Below, one piece after another: positions 36,901-48,361 of a DNA stretch of 64,000 nucleotides (positions are counted from its first letter, which is position 1; every line of letters begins with the position of its first letter). Location: the NCBI GenBank assembly GCA_027627225.1, contig CM051025.1:56793681-56857680 (forward strand). The letters are read 5' to 3'. A model generated the notes under the pieces. That model did no database searches, was not told the origin of the DNA, and saw nothing but the letters and a program-made list of their open reading frames with translations. A program made the translations under genes and the position numbers. The DNA is from Congeria kusceri (taxonomy: Eukaryota; Mollusca; Bivalvia; Myida; Dreissenidae).

Positions 36901-39900
36901 ATGAATGCAGAAACAATTGAACAACAGACTTTCCCTATTTATAACACTGAGTTACACACATTGAAAATGTAAACAAACTTGTTTACAAATTTATACAAAA
37001 TCTGTCACATGACAATGTTAGTTTTCACTATATTTCTGAAACACATTGGTGTTCATATTTTGGTTTTATACATATTCAGGTCAATGTAAAACATTGCCAA
37101 ATTATTGTTTGAAAATATACATATAAACAAAACTGACCTCATTACACCAGTCCTGATGAATAAGGAAAATTGTATGAATAAGGTATGAATAAGGAATTTT
37201 GTTTTGGTGCAAGACTGAACGAATGATATTCAAATATCTTTTTACATAATTATACTGTATGCTTGCTGAAATATCTTTCACATTTTTAAAACTGCACAGG
37301 TGGAATGAAAAATACACAGATGCTTGCTGATTCTCCGTCATAATAAGACACATACAACAAGAGGGCCAATATGGAGCGGAACTATTTTCGAACTCGGCCG
37401 AGGTATCATAAAAAGGAATAATCTGAGCAAGTTTCATGTTCATTGAGCAAAAAATGTGACTTCTAGAGTGTTCACAAGATTTTTCTTTAATTTGATCTAG
37501 TTATCTAGTTTTTGACCCCACATGACCAAGTTTCTGAGATATTATGGACAAATGTTCTGAGCAAGTTTCATGAACATCGGGCAATAATTGTGGCCTCTAG
37601 AGAGTTCACAAGGTTAATGTTGACGACGCACGATTCACGACACACGACGGACAAAAGGTGATCACAAAGCCTCACCATGAGCACATTGCGCTCAGGTGAG
37701 CTAAAAAACATACGACAAACCTAAAAAATTCCCTTCTGGGACCGCCGTAATCTTCACCTATTTCCCCGCTGAATTTAATATACAACTTTGAATTAGGTGC
37801 AAATCCGGGCCTTGTCATAGCTTTTAAAGTACTTTGTAATACATCTAATCTTGACACAATAATGGTTGATCTTGTATGTGTGCCTGCAAATAAAAGAAGT
37901 AGTTTTCTGCGATACCTGTTTTGTAAATTCCCCTCTTAAAAGACCATTGGCTTCCGCCAACACACTAAAAACGATATTTCAATATACTGCACGCTAGTTA
38001 TAGCATGGTAAGCTTGCATATTTGGCTCCGTCCACCAGTTTCTGTTCTTATATCACAGTTATTGAATACCGCAAAACAAAGAAAACTCTAAAGTATGGTA
38101 TAAACTGAATTGTACCTACAGGTATGCATTCTTGAATATATGGATTACCACAACTTTTCTATTATTATTCATTTTATGCCTACCTCTCAAAAACTTGCGG
38201 CAAGCCTGTTTTATTTTCAGGCGAAGCCCAATTATGTGAAGGCCGACTTTTTGAAAATCATCGTCAGTCATCAACTCTACTTGCTCAATACTGATCTGGA
38301 AAAAAGTATCCAAGCTTCACAAAACTGCACTTTGCAAAGTCAAAAGTAATCCATTATAAAATTCAAATCAATAAACAAAATGATATAGGCCTTATGTCCA
38401 GAAAATTTCATCTCAAAATATTATAATCACCTGACCATTTTTTTTCATAATAGTTCATGAGTTCATGAACTGCAGGTCATGAACAGTCCCATGTACAGCA
38501 AATGGCTGGTTCATGACCTCCTGTTCATGAACCAAAGTTCATTAACTATACAGGAACTAATTCTTGAATAAAAGTTCATGAACTGGTTTTGGAGACTGTT
38601 ACTGAACTGTTCTGGAACCTTTTCAAAAGTTGTGACAAACTACATGTACCAGTATGCTCTTGAACATTTTAAGAATGATCAGTTTAACATTTCTTACAAC
38701 GTGCCTTAATTAATTTAAGCCATTTGGATGATGATAATGATGAATATTTATTAATACTGATGAATAATGATGAACAATGATGATGACGATGATGATGATG
38801 ATGATGATAGCAATTATAGCAGTCCATGTTGAAATACTGTATACCAATATAAAAACTATTTATTGAATTGATACATGACAAAATATATTAAAATCTGAAA
38901 TATTTGTGTACAGAAAATGTGTAACATTTTTTACAAATATCAAGAAACTATTAAAGCTACATACCAGTAATCTTCCATTTTCCCTCCCATGATATTTTTT
39001 TAATAGACCAATCAGAAACACTGTATTGAAACACTGTAGGTAAACTTCCTGAGGTTAATTCATGTATGTTTGTATGCATAATGATTCTGAACTCATATAT
39101 ATAAATCAAACTTTGCTGATAAATCTGGTGCAGCATGCAATAAAAGAATATTGCTTCCTAATCTACTAAATGCAGTTGCATAACTGTAAGTAAACATGAA
39201 GAATTTTGGTTTGAACATTTGAGTCAAGGATTGTACATTCATAAATTGTTCAGGAATTACAAGTTCATGAAGTGGTAAACACTGGTCTAGTTCATGAACT
39301 GTCAGTCACAGGGGTGTGGAAATCCTATGCCCGGCTTGTCCGATGTGGGTAATTTACTGTCGGACAAAAAAATGGATTTTTCCTGTCTACTTGTCAATGG
39401 ACAAGTACATTTTTAGGGTGTAAAAATGATGTTTTAGTTGGACGATAATGATCATATTATTATATCCTAATACATTTGAATGACAAATTGTGTGTTATTT
39501 ATAATTAAATGAAAAAAATATATCAGGAAGGCCTGGAATAAAAACTCTTATTTTTGTTTGGACAAGTGACTGTTGTTTGCAGACAAGTGAAGTTTTGCAA
39601 TGAATTTGTCCAGGGACAAGTTAACAATTTTGACATTTCCACACCCCCGAGTCATAATTTATGAACTTTCAGTTACAGTTCATGAACACTGAGTTGATGA
39701 CCCACAAGTTCATGAACAGCTCAATAACATTTTATAAGTTCTTGAATAGTTCATGAACACTAGTTCAGGAATGACAAGTTCATGAACAGATCAAGAACAT
39801 TTTACATGTTCTTGAACTGTTCATGAACTCATGAACTACTTTTCACAGGGGGGTTTAGTGGTTTATTCATATATATTCATATATATATATACATTAGACA

Positions 39901-42900
39901 AACAGTCCATGAGTATACATGAAACAGTAAAATACATGTAATATAAATACAGTGATTGTCAGTTTATAATTAATTCTGGATTAAATTTGATATCAATAAA
40001 TTAAAAAAAAATCTGCTATGTTAATAAAATAGCGATTTTGCAAGATAACTTTAAAGGTTTCTTTGAATAAATGCTTCCTGAATAGATAACTTTCTATTGA
40101 TAATTTCATTGTCAGATTGCATTAATTCTGCAAATTTTGGTACATTTGGTAGTTTCCATTAAAACATCTTAACATGCAATTTTCTGATATCATTATATAG
40201 TGAACATTTTTACAATAAATGGAACACGTCCTCTAGTACATTGCAGCACTTAATGACATTTTATTTTTTGAATAGGTATAGATTTAGGTTTATGCCACAG
40301 ACCTGATTCAACTTCTAGTCAGTGTGAAGAAACTCTCAATTTACAAAGAGTAAATCTAAATTTATTAATATTGACACGTGTTAAAAAAGGTTTCATATCA
40401 TTGACTACATAAACATCATCACTATGTTTCTATCTGATTGAGGAAAAATCAAGGTTTTATTTCCTAAAATATTTTGCCCAGGCACAGCAACCATACAGAA
40501 CCATTCAAAACAAGGCTTTGACAGTATTGCAAGCAATACATGAGTCCCATAGTGGTGAAAACCCCTACTAGTTAACATTGTGCAATCCTTTCATATTGCC
40601 CTTTATCTGAAGATGTATAAAGTTTCATAATCCCATCCAATTTGTCACTGCAATATTAAGTTGATTTTTTTCTATTATTAGTAACATTGACCAGACATTT
40701 GACCTCTGGTGAAACAAAACTCATATTGCCCTTTTTGTGTATACCAAATTTCATGAACAAATCTTATGTACTTTTCAAGTAATTGCAGTACTAAGTGTAA
40801 TTCAATTTTTAGTAACAACTACCTGGCCTTTGAAAAATGAAATGCCATGCATTATCCTCACATTGCCGTTCTTTTGTATACCAAGTTTATGTATATCAAA
40901 GTATTTTCAATACCTTCTGATTTATCGCAGGATCCAGTTTTTGCGAACAAACGGACAGACGGAGGGCAAACCTATAGTCCCCTCTGGTGAAACACTGGTA
41001 GGGGACTAATAAAAGATATGAATTAACATTTTGAGAAAAACAATGAACTCTTATTCACTACCTTTTGAGTTGTAAAAGCAGGAACATACTCCCCACAACC
41101 AGCTGCTTCAGGATTTCACTGATGCTTGAATCTGAAAAATGTTTAATATAGGCCTAGAAGTTTTTCAACAGAACCATGAGATCTACCAGTACTACAGGTA
41201 ACTAACAAAGCAGAACAGATAAAAGCTCTTATCTAATCTGTTTATTTCAAACCAAATTCTCTAACACCATTTAATCAATAAATTCATTTACTGAGAGACA
41301 AACTGAATGTATATACAAAATACTAAAAGCACCAAACATATTGCATAAAGCTTGGTCAATTTTACAAATATAGTGAAAATAATGTGTGTTCAATCCAAGC
41401 TAAATATGACAAGTGACCTGTAGCTCTTTGACCACATGATTCATGCATTACAGTAATATGGTAGGGGCATTTGTGTGTTACAGTTTTATTCGATATGAGC
41501 ATTTCCAACAAACAAGTAATGTTACATTATTTCAAGTACTCAATTAAATCACTCCGAACTCAAATTTCTTTGCAAAATAGAGTAATATGGTAGGGGCATT
41601 TAGTAATACTCAATTGCTCTGACTACAAATTAAAGTGAGTTATAAACCTGAAGATGAACAGATATAAACACACACAAAAATTATTTGTATTGCCCTCCAA
41701 CAGATAAATAACACAGTGGGCAGTTTGGTGTTAATATATTTTTTTTTTCAGTATTGAGAATCAAAACATTCTTTTAAAGTAATAACATCAAAGTTGACCA
41801 TACAAGTTCCTCACCAAAAAATAATCAATAATGGATATATAGAGGCCAAGTTTTTTTAACAAAAGTTGTAAAGAGACCCTAGCCTTTCTGTTTCATTACA
41901 TGTAAAAGCGTGAAACTGCTTACAACTATGAAACATAAATGATACCCTATGACAAAATGGACTTAAATTGTTTCCAAACATCAAATGCAATAACATTTTG
42001 GTTCTATATGTCAAGTACAGCAAGTCACTCCTGTCTCTGAACTTGGTTGATATAATATACCATACTATACTTTTAGATATCTTCACACAGAAGTGTCACT
42101 CAGTTTACACACTTGAAAGCACACATCTGAGATTCGAACATGTACTGAATCTCAAAATATCATTGTGAAGAGGCCTATAATATATACAATTGTCAAAATA
42201 TCATGGTGAAGCAGTCTATATCCAATCACCTAAGGCACTGACATTTAGGTTATTAATCCCCTTATGCTAGGTTCCCACTATCGTGCGATCCGTCACGAAC
42301 GCCACGATTGGCCACACGTAGCTGATCGTGGTATTTCTCTGAGATTTCAGGCTTGGATATGATGTGATGCGAGTCCATACGTTGTGATACGATGTTTTGC
42401 GCTCTGTTGTGATCTGGTTACGATTTGTCAATTATAGGTGTCACGATCTATCATGGTCTAATCTCCAGTTTAGATACGATTACAGAAGTTCTGTTGCGAT
42501 TGTTTCCATCGAGTCCACAATTGGGTCTCGATCTGACACGATCATCACGATCGGGCTCCCCGAAGTAGGATGTTCTATTACGTACAGATTAAGTCCGATA
42601 TGCTTATCACGAATCAATGCGCCCTGTTATGATAGGATACGATTGTGGTTGCGATGTCTTTCACGATCATGATTAATAGAGATCACGATTTGAGCTATGA
42701 CTGGACCCGAATGATATAGCCTGACTGACTATTTACTTCATTGTTTCTTGAGGTCGCAACACATTTTAACAGAGTGTGGTGTTTTTTCTTGTCTACCATC
42801 GATCCTGATCACCACGATTTGGATGTACGATTAGATACGACTTGTCATGCTGTGTTACGATGCAATAAGATCTGATACGATGATTCTGATAGACAATTGA

Positions 42901-45900
42901 TCGCAGTTTATCGTGTTAATCGCAGAGAATTTTTAAACCATTCAAAATCTTTCTACGATTAACACGATTGCCACGACTGACTTCAAGATCTGATAAGATC
43001 TGATAGGATCACCACGATTGGTCCACGATTAAGGCCACGATTTCAATCGTGACGCGAATCATGATAGTGGGAACCTAGCATTAGTCACTGACATAAAGTA
43101 TGTGTAGTAAATGCATAGTGTGGACATGTTAAATCACTCAAAGATATTTTCTAATGCCTATCGGCACATAATTGAGTTACTTTTGTTATCTTTCAAAGTT
43201 TGGAACCAAATAAAGTGTATCTTTTACCGGTAATATAGCAGAATTCCATCATAGTGGTGGTTCCAACAAATGAAATTGAAATATAGCAGTAGTGCGTATC
43301 AACACCTATTGTAGTCTTCACATTAGTTTTTGGAAGGACTCGCCTTCATACAATTTCAAATTGCCTGAATCCACCTGAATTTGTCCGAAATGTGGAAATA
43401 TCTAGACACTACCTTATTAGTTCAAATGATGGTGATGTTTATGTTTTCATCTGCAAAGAAAATAATGTGATTTTGATATTGCTGGGCATTGTATTTACAT
43501 GGATCTTTTGATTTCATAATTTTGCATCCTTCTTGTACTTGCCCATTCGGGCGGACAGGTCAACATTTTAACTTGCCCGAACATGTTTTTACTTGTTCAG
43601 GGCTTTGGGAAAATGAAGACTGCTATTGAGTGTTTAATCTCGTTGTGTAACAACTTCTGCATCAGAGCATTAATAATACAGTTTTGCCTCAACTGCATAT
43701 AGATGAAGCATGAGTTAATTTTTGTTATCATTTCTTTCACATGTAAAGGTAAATTAATTTTAAATTAAACACACTATTATGTGAAGTTGGAATAAGACGT
43801 CAAATATAAAATAAACTGTTTTATGATAGCAATGTTTTATATGCAGTTTACCATTTGTAATTTCAGAATTTTGCAGAGTAATTAGTGCAATAGACACCTG
43901 CATATATAACTGCATCAGTAAAATTGTACCACAAAACTGTATACTTGTATGCATTTACAAAATTTTCACACAAAAATTTAAATGTGTCCATGCGGGCATG
44001 AACACAGTTTATAAATACAGCAAAAATGATCAAAGACACAATCAGTTTTAATGAAAAAGTCATGGAAAATTGCTATTTACACCAAAAGGATTAACAGAAT
44101 ATAACAAATGTACATAAACAACATGAACTGCTCAGTTTTATGTGAAAAAATAACAAAAATCATGTCCATTCTATGTTTGATGTCTTATTCTAACTTAACA
44201 TAATACAGTGTTAATTATTATTCTTAAAGAAAGCAAACGTTGACATGTTTAACGTAACAGTTTATTGTTTTACTTAAGATGCAATAATGAATTTACCTTG
44301 TTCTGAGTGTAGAAAACTAAATTCCTTTTATTTTTTGTTTAATCTGTCATGCAAACATACAAAACCAAATGGGCTTGATTGAGTGAAACACAAGAGCTTG
44401 ATTGAGTGAAACATATGGGCTTGATTGAGTGAAACACGTGGGCTTGATTGAGTGAAACACATGGACTTGATTGAGTGAAACACATGGACTTGATTGAGTG
44501 AAACACAAGAGCTTGATTGAGTGAAACATATGGGATTGATTGACATGATTGAGTGAAACACAAGAGCTTGATTGAGTGAAACATATGGGCTTGATTGAGT
44601 GAAACACATGGGCTTGATTGAGTGAAACACATGGGCTTGGTTGAGTGAAACACATGGGCTTGATTGAGTGAAACACATGGACTTGATTGAGTGAAACACA
44701 TGGGCTTGATTGAGTGAGACACATGGGCTTGGTTGAGTGAAACACATGGGCTTGATTGAGTGAAACACATGGGCTTGATTGAGTGAAACACATGGGCTTG
44801 ATTGAGTGAAACACAAGAGCTTGGTTGAGTGAAACACATGGACTTGATTGAGTGAAACACATGGACTTGATTGAGTGAAACACATGGGCTTGATTGAGTG
44901 AAACACATGAGCTTGATTGAGTGAAACACATGGACTTGATTGAGTGAAACACGTGGGCTTGATTGAGTGAAACACATGGACTTGATTGAGTGAAACACAT
45001 GGACTTCATTGAGTGAAACACGTGGGCTTAATTGAGTGAAACACATGGACTTGATTGAGTGAAACACATGGACTTGATTGAGTGAAAAACGTGGGCTTGA
45101 TTGAGTGAAACGCATTTGCTTGATTGAGTGAAACACGTGGGCTTGATTGAGTGAAACACATGGGCTTGATTCAGTGAAACACATGGGCTTGATTCAGTGA
45201 AACACATGGACTTGATTGAGTGAAACACGTGGGCTTGATTGAGTGAAACACATTTGCTTGATTGAGTGAAACACGTGGGCTTGATTGAGTGAAACACATG
45301 GACTTGATTGAGTGAAACACGTGGGCTTAAATGAGTGAAACACATGGACTTGATTGAGTGAAACAGATGGACTTGATTGAGTGAAACACGTGGGCTTGAT
45401 TGAGTGAAACACATCTGCTTGATTGAGTGAAACACGTGGGCTTGATTGAGTGAAACACATGGGCTTGATTCAGTGAAACACATGGGCTTGATTCAGTGAA
45501 ACACATGGGCTTGACTGAGTGAAACATGAGGGGTCTATATCAAACTATAACTGATTGAGATACAAAATAATTGTTACATCCATAAACAAGATATATAATA
45601 ATATACCTATTATAAAGAAAATATCACATATCAACCAACTTATACTTGCAGATGCAAGCTATTTTAGCAATATTGTATTAACGTACTTGCTTTTTATTGA
45701 ATAATTCTACTTTACACTGAATTTTTAAGTATTACTACATGAACATTGTAATAAACTGCGTCTATAAACCCTGCCTTAGCCTAGTTTCTTCATTTCTATA
45801 TGTAATGATATGCAAATCAGACAGATAATGTAAAACAACACTGAACCAGTTACAGATCTGGATATATAATTATTATTGTTCAAAGATATTGGTTTTATTG

Positions 45901-47662
45901 TAAATAACACCTTTATGTGCACAGCCATTTGCACATTGATCTTTCAAACCTTTTAAATGTTTTATGGCAAGTTTCATCAAACTTACACCCAGATCTCTAA
46001 GTAAGAAAGACTCCAACACAGTTGCAGCATATGCTGCATATCAGGTTTAGAAAAAAATATAATGCACATAAAAACGTGTTCCCACCATTAAACTCTTGTT
46101 CCAGTTAGGCTATTTCTGCCAATCCCTACTTCTCTTTATTAATATAAAGTAGGCACCATTTAGCAAGGAAATCATAATTATACCCTACCTCATATTTATT
46201 GTCAAGTATACATATTTATATATAAAGGAATATATTATTATACATTTTTTTAGTGTAAATTATGTATACATTCTTAATGTCATGTTTTACACAGTATTCA
46301 TTATTCAGTTTAATTAATACTGAAATTTGCAGTTAAGGGGAACCAACCCATTTAAAATAATTTACTAGATTTATTCTGCAGGGTTATTTCTCAGAATATT
46401 GAGTTCTATACAGTATAATACACACTACGGGGTTATTTTATGAATATTGTCAATTTTAAAACATAGATGTTTATAATTAGCACTGTACCCACACTGCCAA
46501 GTTTTCTCATTCTAAATGTAACCTACCTTTTATATTATGGAAAACTGTTTTTATATTCACGCAAAGATTTGTATGTTAAACAGTGTGCTTGGTAGTTGCA
46601 ACATTACAACTCCCAGCTATATGACCCTCCGGTACACATTTGTTCAAAGTATTCAGGAAGAACTAACTTAAATGGTACAGGGAAAATGTACAAGTAACAT
46701 CATACTGTACAGTAGGGTTGGAACATTGAACAGTATGGCAAAAAAACTGTACTGCAAGATCTATATTGCAAAAAGAAAAACCCAATATTGCAATATAATG
46801 AAAGACATATATGAAGATTTTGCACACAGTCATGTAGAATAATTAATAAACTAAGACAAATATGAAGATTTTGCACACTTTCATGTAGAATAATTAATAA
46901 ACAAACACACAACAATTTTTCATTACATGCATTGCATAAGATCTTCCGTACCCATGACCATATTTGTGCATTGTATGATACAGTAAGAATAATGACTTTA
47001 TGTAAATGTTTTCTCTTTTTGTAATTTATCATGAATTATTATAGTACAAAAATGTTGCTGTCCTACAGTACTGCACAGCCTGCCAGTGCCACTGGAAGGC
47101 CTTTTAAAGTAAATGGTCCATCGCCTAAACTGACATTAAAACAACTATTCATAGTCATAGAAATCTACTTACAGTTAGGCCTATGGGACATATCCATTTA
47201 TAACACAAAACCACATCAATCAGTCAAAAATAAGAAAGGATCTAACGTCTACACTTCCACGAACACCATTTTAAGATTAAGCAGTTAATAATGGTGGATT
47301 TATAACTAAGGGAAGTTACTAACGTGGGCTTAAAATGATCTCAAAAAAGAGAAGCACTGTCAAAACTGACCAGAAATTCAAGTTTTAAACATAAGTTTTA
47401 AAATCATAGGAAATTAACCCATCCATCGTTTATGCCAAAGGCCAGCGAAGAGAATTTTCTATGAATTTAAACACGATTTTGTATACATCAATGTAAGGCT
47501 TTTGTTGAAACATGACAACATAAAACTATACACTACAGCAAAGAACGCAGAGATGAACAAACTTTCCGTTAACAATACTCTTTTTATATCAATTAGTATT
47601 ATTGTTTAATTTATCAATAAGAATTAATGTTTACCTTCATAATCAGATCCCGGTTCCGACAT
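33924..47662 (-). CDS. SAM-HECT E3 ubiquitin ligase, eight exons, 422 aa, intact
   Basis: Exons on the minus strand: 47635-47662, 41062-41131, 38184-38290, 37721-37883, 35835-36099, 35311-35465, 34803-35041 and 33924-34165; total 1269 nt, all phases agree, all introns GT-AG. It starts MSEPGSDYED. Residues ~11-69 are a SAM-like helix bundle (ISEILKQL ... LMTDDDFQKVGL). Residues ~76-422 are a HECT domain: N-lobe (VSRLDVLQSTLKA, DYGGPRREFFR, NHYFLAGQLLAMSI), then C-lobe (LLAFVTGSD, GFPKKIEIKF, LPHVSTC). Cys389 is the thioester cysteine expected in STC. Phe419 is fourth from the C-terminus, the position known to matter for HECT catalysis. The family resembles the HECT part of G2E3-like proteins, without PHD fingers. 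Its role in the transposon is unknown; turnover of integrase or of a host restriction factor is inference. An upstream ATG at ~47676-47678 is out of frame, so the MSEP start is chosen. Confidence 0.88.
34310..34382 (+). mobile_element. SINE 3'-tail fragment
   Basis: Repeats the tail seen at 26836-26890: CCGTGATATGACTGAAATAC and TGTTAAAAACGGCGAAAA. No tRNA head precedes it. It lies in ligase intron sequence between exons 34165 and 34803. Confidence 0.65.
36510..36830 (+). repeat. Decayed 'gacgaaattatgcc' repeat element
   Basis: Two copies of CAGGACGAAATTATGCC-like text (36522 and 36697), a GACCTTGACCTTAGACC segment and an end block, ATGGTGGGGGGGGAGGGCAT. It lies in the ligase intron between exons 36099 and 37721. 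Confidence 0.55.
36838..36906 (-). tRNA. tRNA-like sequence (degenerate)
   Basis: On the minus strand it reads ATAGCTCACTGGTAAGAACA (box A-like), CTTGTAATCA (anticodon-loop-like) and AATTTCGAGCC (box B-like). Stems are imperfect, so a tRNA relic or SINE head is more likely than a working tRNA. Confidence 0.3.
37340..37712 (-). repeat. Tandem element ending 9 bases from a ligase exon
   Basis: Contains two ~110-bp units with TCTGAGCAAGTTTCATG, AACAT.GGGCAA and CTCTAGAG.GTTCACAAG, then a GACGACGCACGATTCACGAC block and GCTCAGGTGAGCTAAAAAA. The insertion ends only ~9 bases downstream (on the minus strand) of the donor at 37720, yet the exon and its GT donor are intact. Confidence 0.65.
38735..38810 (+). 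repeat. (GAT)n microsatellite
   Basis: Run of GATGAT with AAT and GAC interruptions, purest at 38777-38807. Confidence 0.8.
39311..39648. mobile_element. Short TIR element (MITE-like), 338 bp
   Basis: Begins GGGGTGTGGAAAT and ends ATTTCCACACCCC. Subterminal CTTGTCC and GGACAAG motifs repeat several times inside. A related fragment with CTTGCCC..GGACAGG lies at ~43530-43615. It interrupts the GTTCATGAAC cluster. Confidence 0.65.
40540..41015. repeat. TIR-ended repeat element next to a SAM exon
   Basis: Starts GAGTCCCATAGTGGTGAAAA and ends AGTCCCCTCTGGTGAAACAC followed by TGGTAGGGGACT. Inside are two units with TTTTTAGTAACA and 'ttgcccttttgtgtatacca'-type text and an ACGGACAGACGGAGGGC block. 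It stops ~50 bp from the ligase exon 41062-41131. Confidence 0.6.
42265..43080. mobile_element. MITE, 816 bp, TTA duplication, internal CACGATT repeats
   Basis: Ends match as TGCTAGGTTCCCACTATCGT and ATGATAGTGGGAACCTAGCA, flanked by TTA at 42262-42264 and 43081-43083. The interior is rich in TCACGATT / AATCGTG / GATACGA motifs on both strands. A TTA/TAA 3-bp duplication is the hallmark of PIF/Harbinger elements. No transposase is encoded. Confidence 0.8.
44367..45533 (-). repeat. Minisatellite, 23-bp unit CTTGATTGAGTGAAACACATGGG
   Basis: About 50 units with few changes (CATGGA, CACAAGAG, CACGTGGG, CATTTGC variants), in ligase intron 1. All three minus frames stay open for 200-280 codons because the unit lacks stops on that strand. 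As 23 is not divisible by 3, every frame gives the same rotating text (SLNQAHVFHSIKPMCFTQSS). It is not a gene. Confidence 0.92.
45540..47630. other. Ligase intron 1, no further gene seen
   Basis: AT-rich intron sequence between the minisatellite and coding exon 1. A short duplication (TATGAAGATTTTGCACAC with CATGTAGAATAATTAATAAA) occurs at ~46810 and ~46860. Confidence 0.5.
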
Positions 47663-47696
47663 TTTGGAACTTGCCACATGGTGGGAAAAATCTTCT

Positions 47697-48355
47697 ATGC
47701 GCATGGACAACGGAAGGCGATACTACGATAATGAAAACGCGACAGTACGATGATGATCACGCTACAGTACGATGATGATAATGCGACAGTACGATGGTGA
47801 AAACGCGACAGTACGATGATGAAAACGCGATAGTACGATGATGATAATGCGACAGTACGATGATGATAACGCGACAGTACGATGATGATAATGCGACAGT
47901 ACGATGGTGAAAACGCGACAGTACGATGATGAAAAACGCGATAGTACGATGATGATAATGCGACAGTACGATGATGATAACGCGACAGTACGATGATGAT
48001 AATGCGACAGTACGATGATGATAACGCGACAGTACGATAATGAAAACGCGATAACACGACAGTACGATGATGATAACGCGACAGTACGATAATGAAAACG
48101 CGATAACACGACAGAACGATATTACGATGGTGAAAATGCGACAGTACGATGGTGATAACACGAAATTATATAGCATTATCATCATCGTACTGTCGTAGTA
48201 TCACGTTTTCGTTATCGTAATGTCGCGTTATCATCATCGTGTTGTCGCGTTTTCGTTATTGTAGTATCGTGATTTCGCGTTTTCATCGTCGTACTATCGA
48301 GTATCGCGTTTAAGATCAACCCATTCATAGGCGATGGCCCTAACGGTATGCCGTA
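47697..48355 (-). repeat. Right terminal inverted repeat (659 bp) with opposed 22-bp arrays
   Basis: Inverted counterpart of the left terminal repeat, with the same outer terminus, same array units, same array-flip palindrome near 48125-48195 and same inner edge (ATGCGCATGGACAACGGAAGG). It is ~180 bp longer because the inner array (47717-48170) has more units. Array units alternate GATGATGATAACGCGACAGT with variants GATAATG and GATGGTGAAAACGCG. The ligase start codon lies 34 bp inside. Confidence 0.85.
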
Positions 48356-48361
48356 GTGTTT
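48356..48361. other. Right target-site duplication GTGTTT
   Basis: Direct copy of 15003-15008, abutting the right terminus ...GCCGTA. Its presence shows that the 33-kb segment arrived by one integration event and that both ends belong to the same element. Confidence 0.85.

Larger units (their letters stand above)
38445..39850. repeat. Cluster of GTTCATGAAC palindromes
   Basis: The 10-bp palindrome GTTCATGAAC and its variants (AGTTCATGAACTG, GTTCTTGAAC) recur at irregular 15-35-bp spacing in 38447-38600, 39240-39305 and 39655-39840. The intervening segment is interrupted by a TIR element at 39311-39648 and a (GAT)n run. It lies in the ligase intron between the two SAM exons. Confidence 0.7.
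15009..48355. mobile_element. 33.3-kb TIR-bounded DNA transposon carrying integrase and SAM-HECT genes
   Basis: Seen: the outer ends match in inverted orientation, starting TACGG on each strand (left TACGGAATCCCGTTAGG, right complement TACGGCATACCGTTAGG) and staying near-identical through the next ~40 bases. They are flanked by the direct repeat GTGTTT at 15003-15008 and 48356-48361. The terminal repeats continue inward as 22-bp arrays to 15490 and 47697. Two convergent multi-exon genes begin just inside them, the integrase on + and the SAM-HECT ligase on -. Known: retroviral-integrase-like transposases make 4-6 bp duplications, and a 6-bp duplication is also typical of Polinton/Maverick elements. 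No DNA polymerase B, packaging ATPase, protease or capsid gene is visible here. Inference: this is a complete two-gene cut-and-paste-type element, enlarged by nested repeats. It could instead be a non-autonomous derivative or partly domesticated. Confidence 0.9.

Noticed and set aside
42397..42672. 91-codon plus-strand ORF
   Set aside because: It lies entirely within the TTA-flanked MITE and is composed of its CACGATT repeats.
44328..45527. Long minus-strand ORFs up to 281 codons (repeated SLNQAHVFHS-type text)
   Set aside because: They are translations of a 23-bp minisatellite; all three frames give the same rotating peptide and none has a domain.
44367..45533. CRISPR array
   Set aside because: Direct tandem units with no unique spacers, in a eukaryotic intron.
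15009..48355. Polinton/Maverick or endogenous retroelement identity for the giant element
   Set aside because: A 6-bp duplication and integrase fit, but no polymerase B, ATPase, protease, capsid, reverse transcriptase of its own or LTR is visible; the only RT belongs to the nested LINE.
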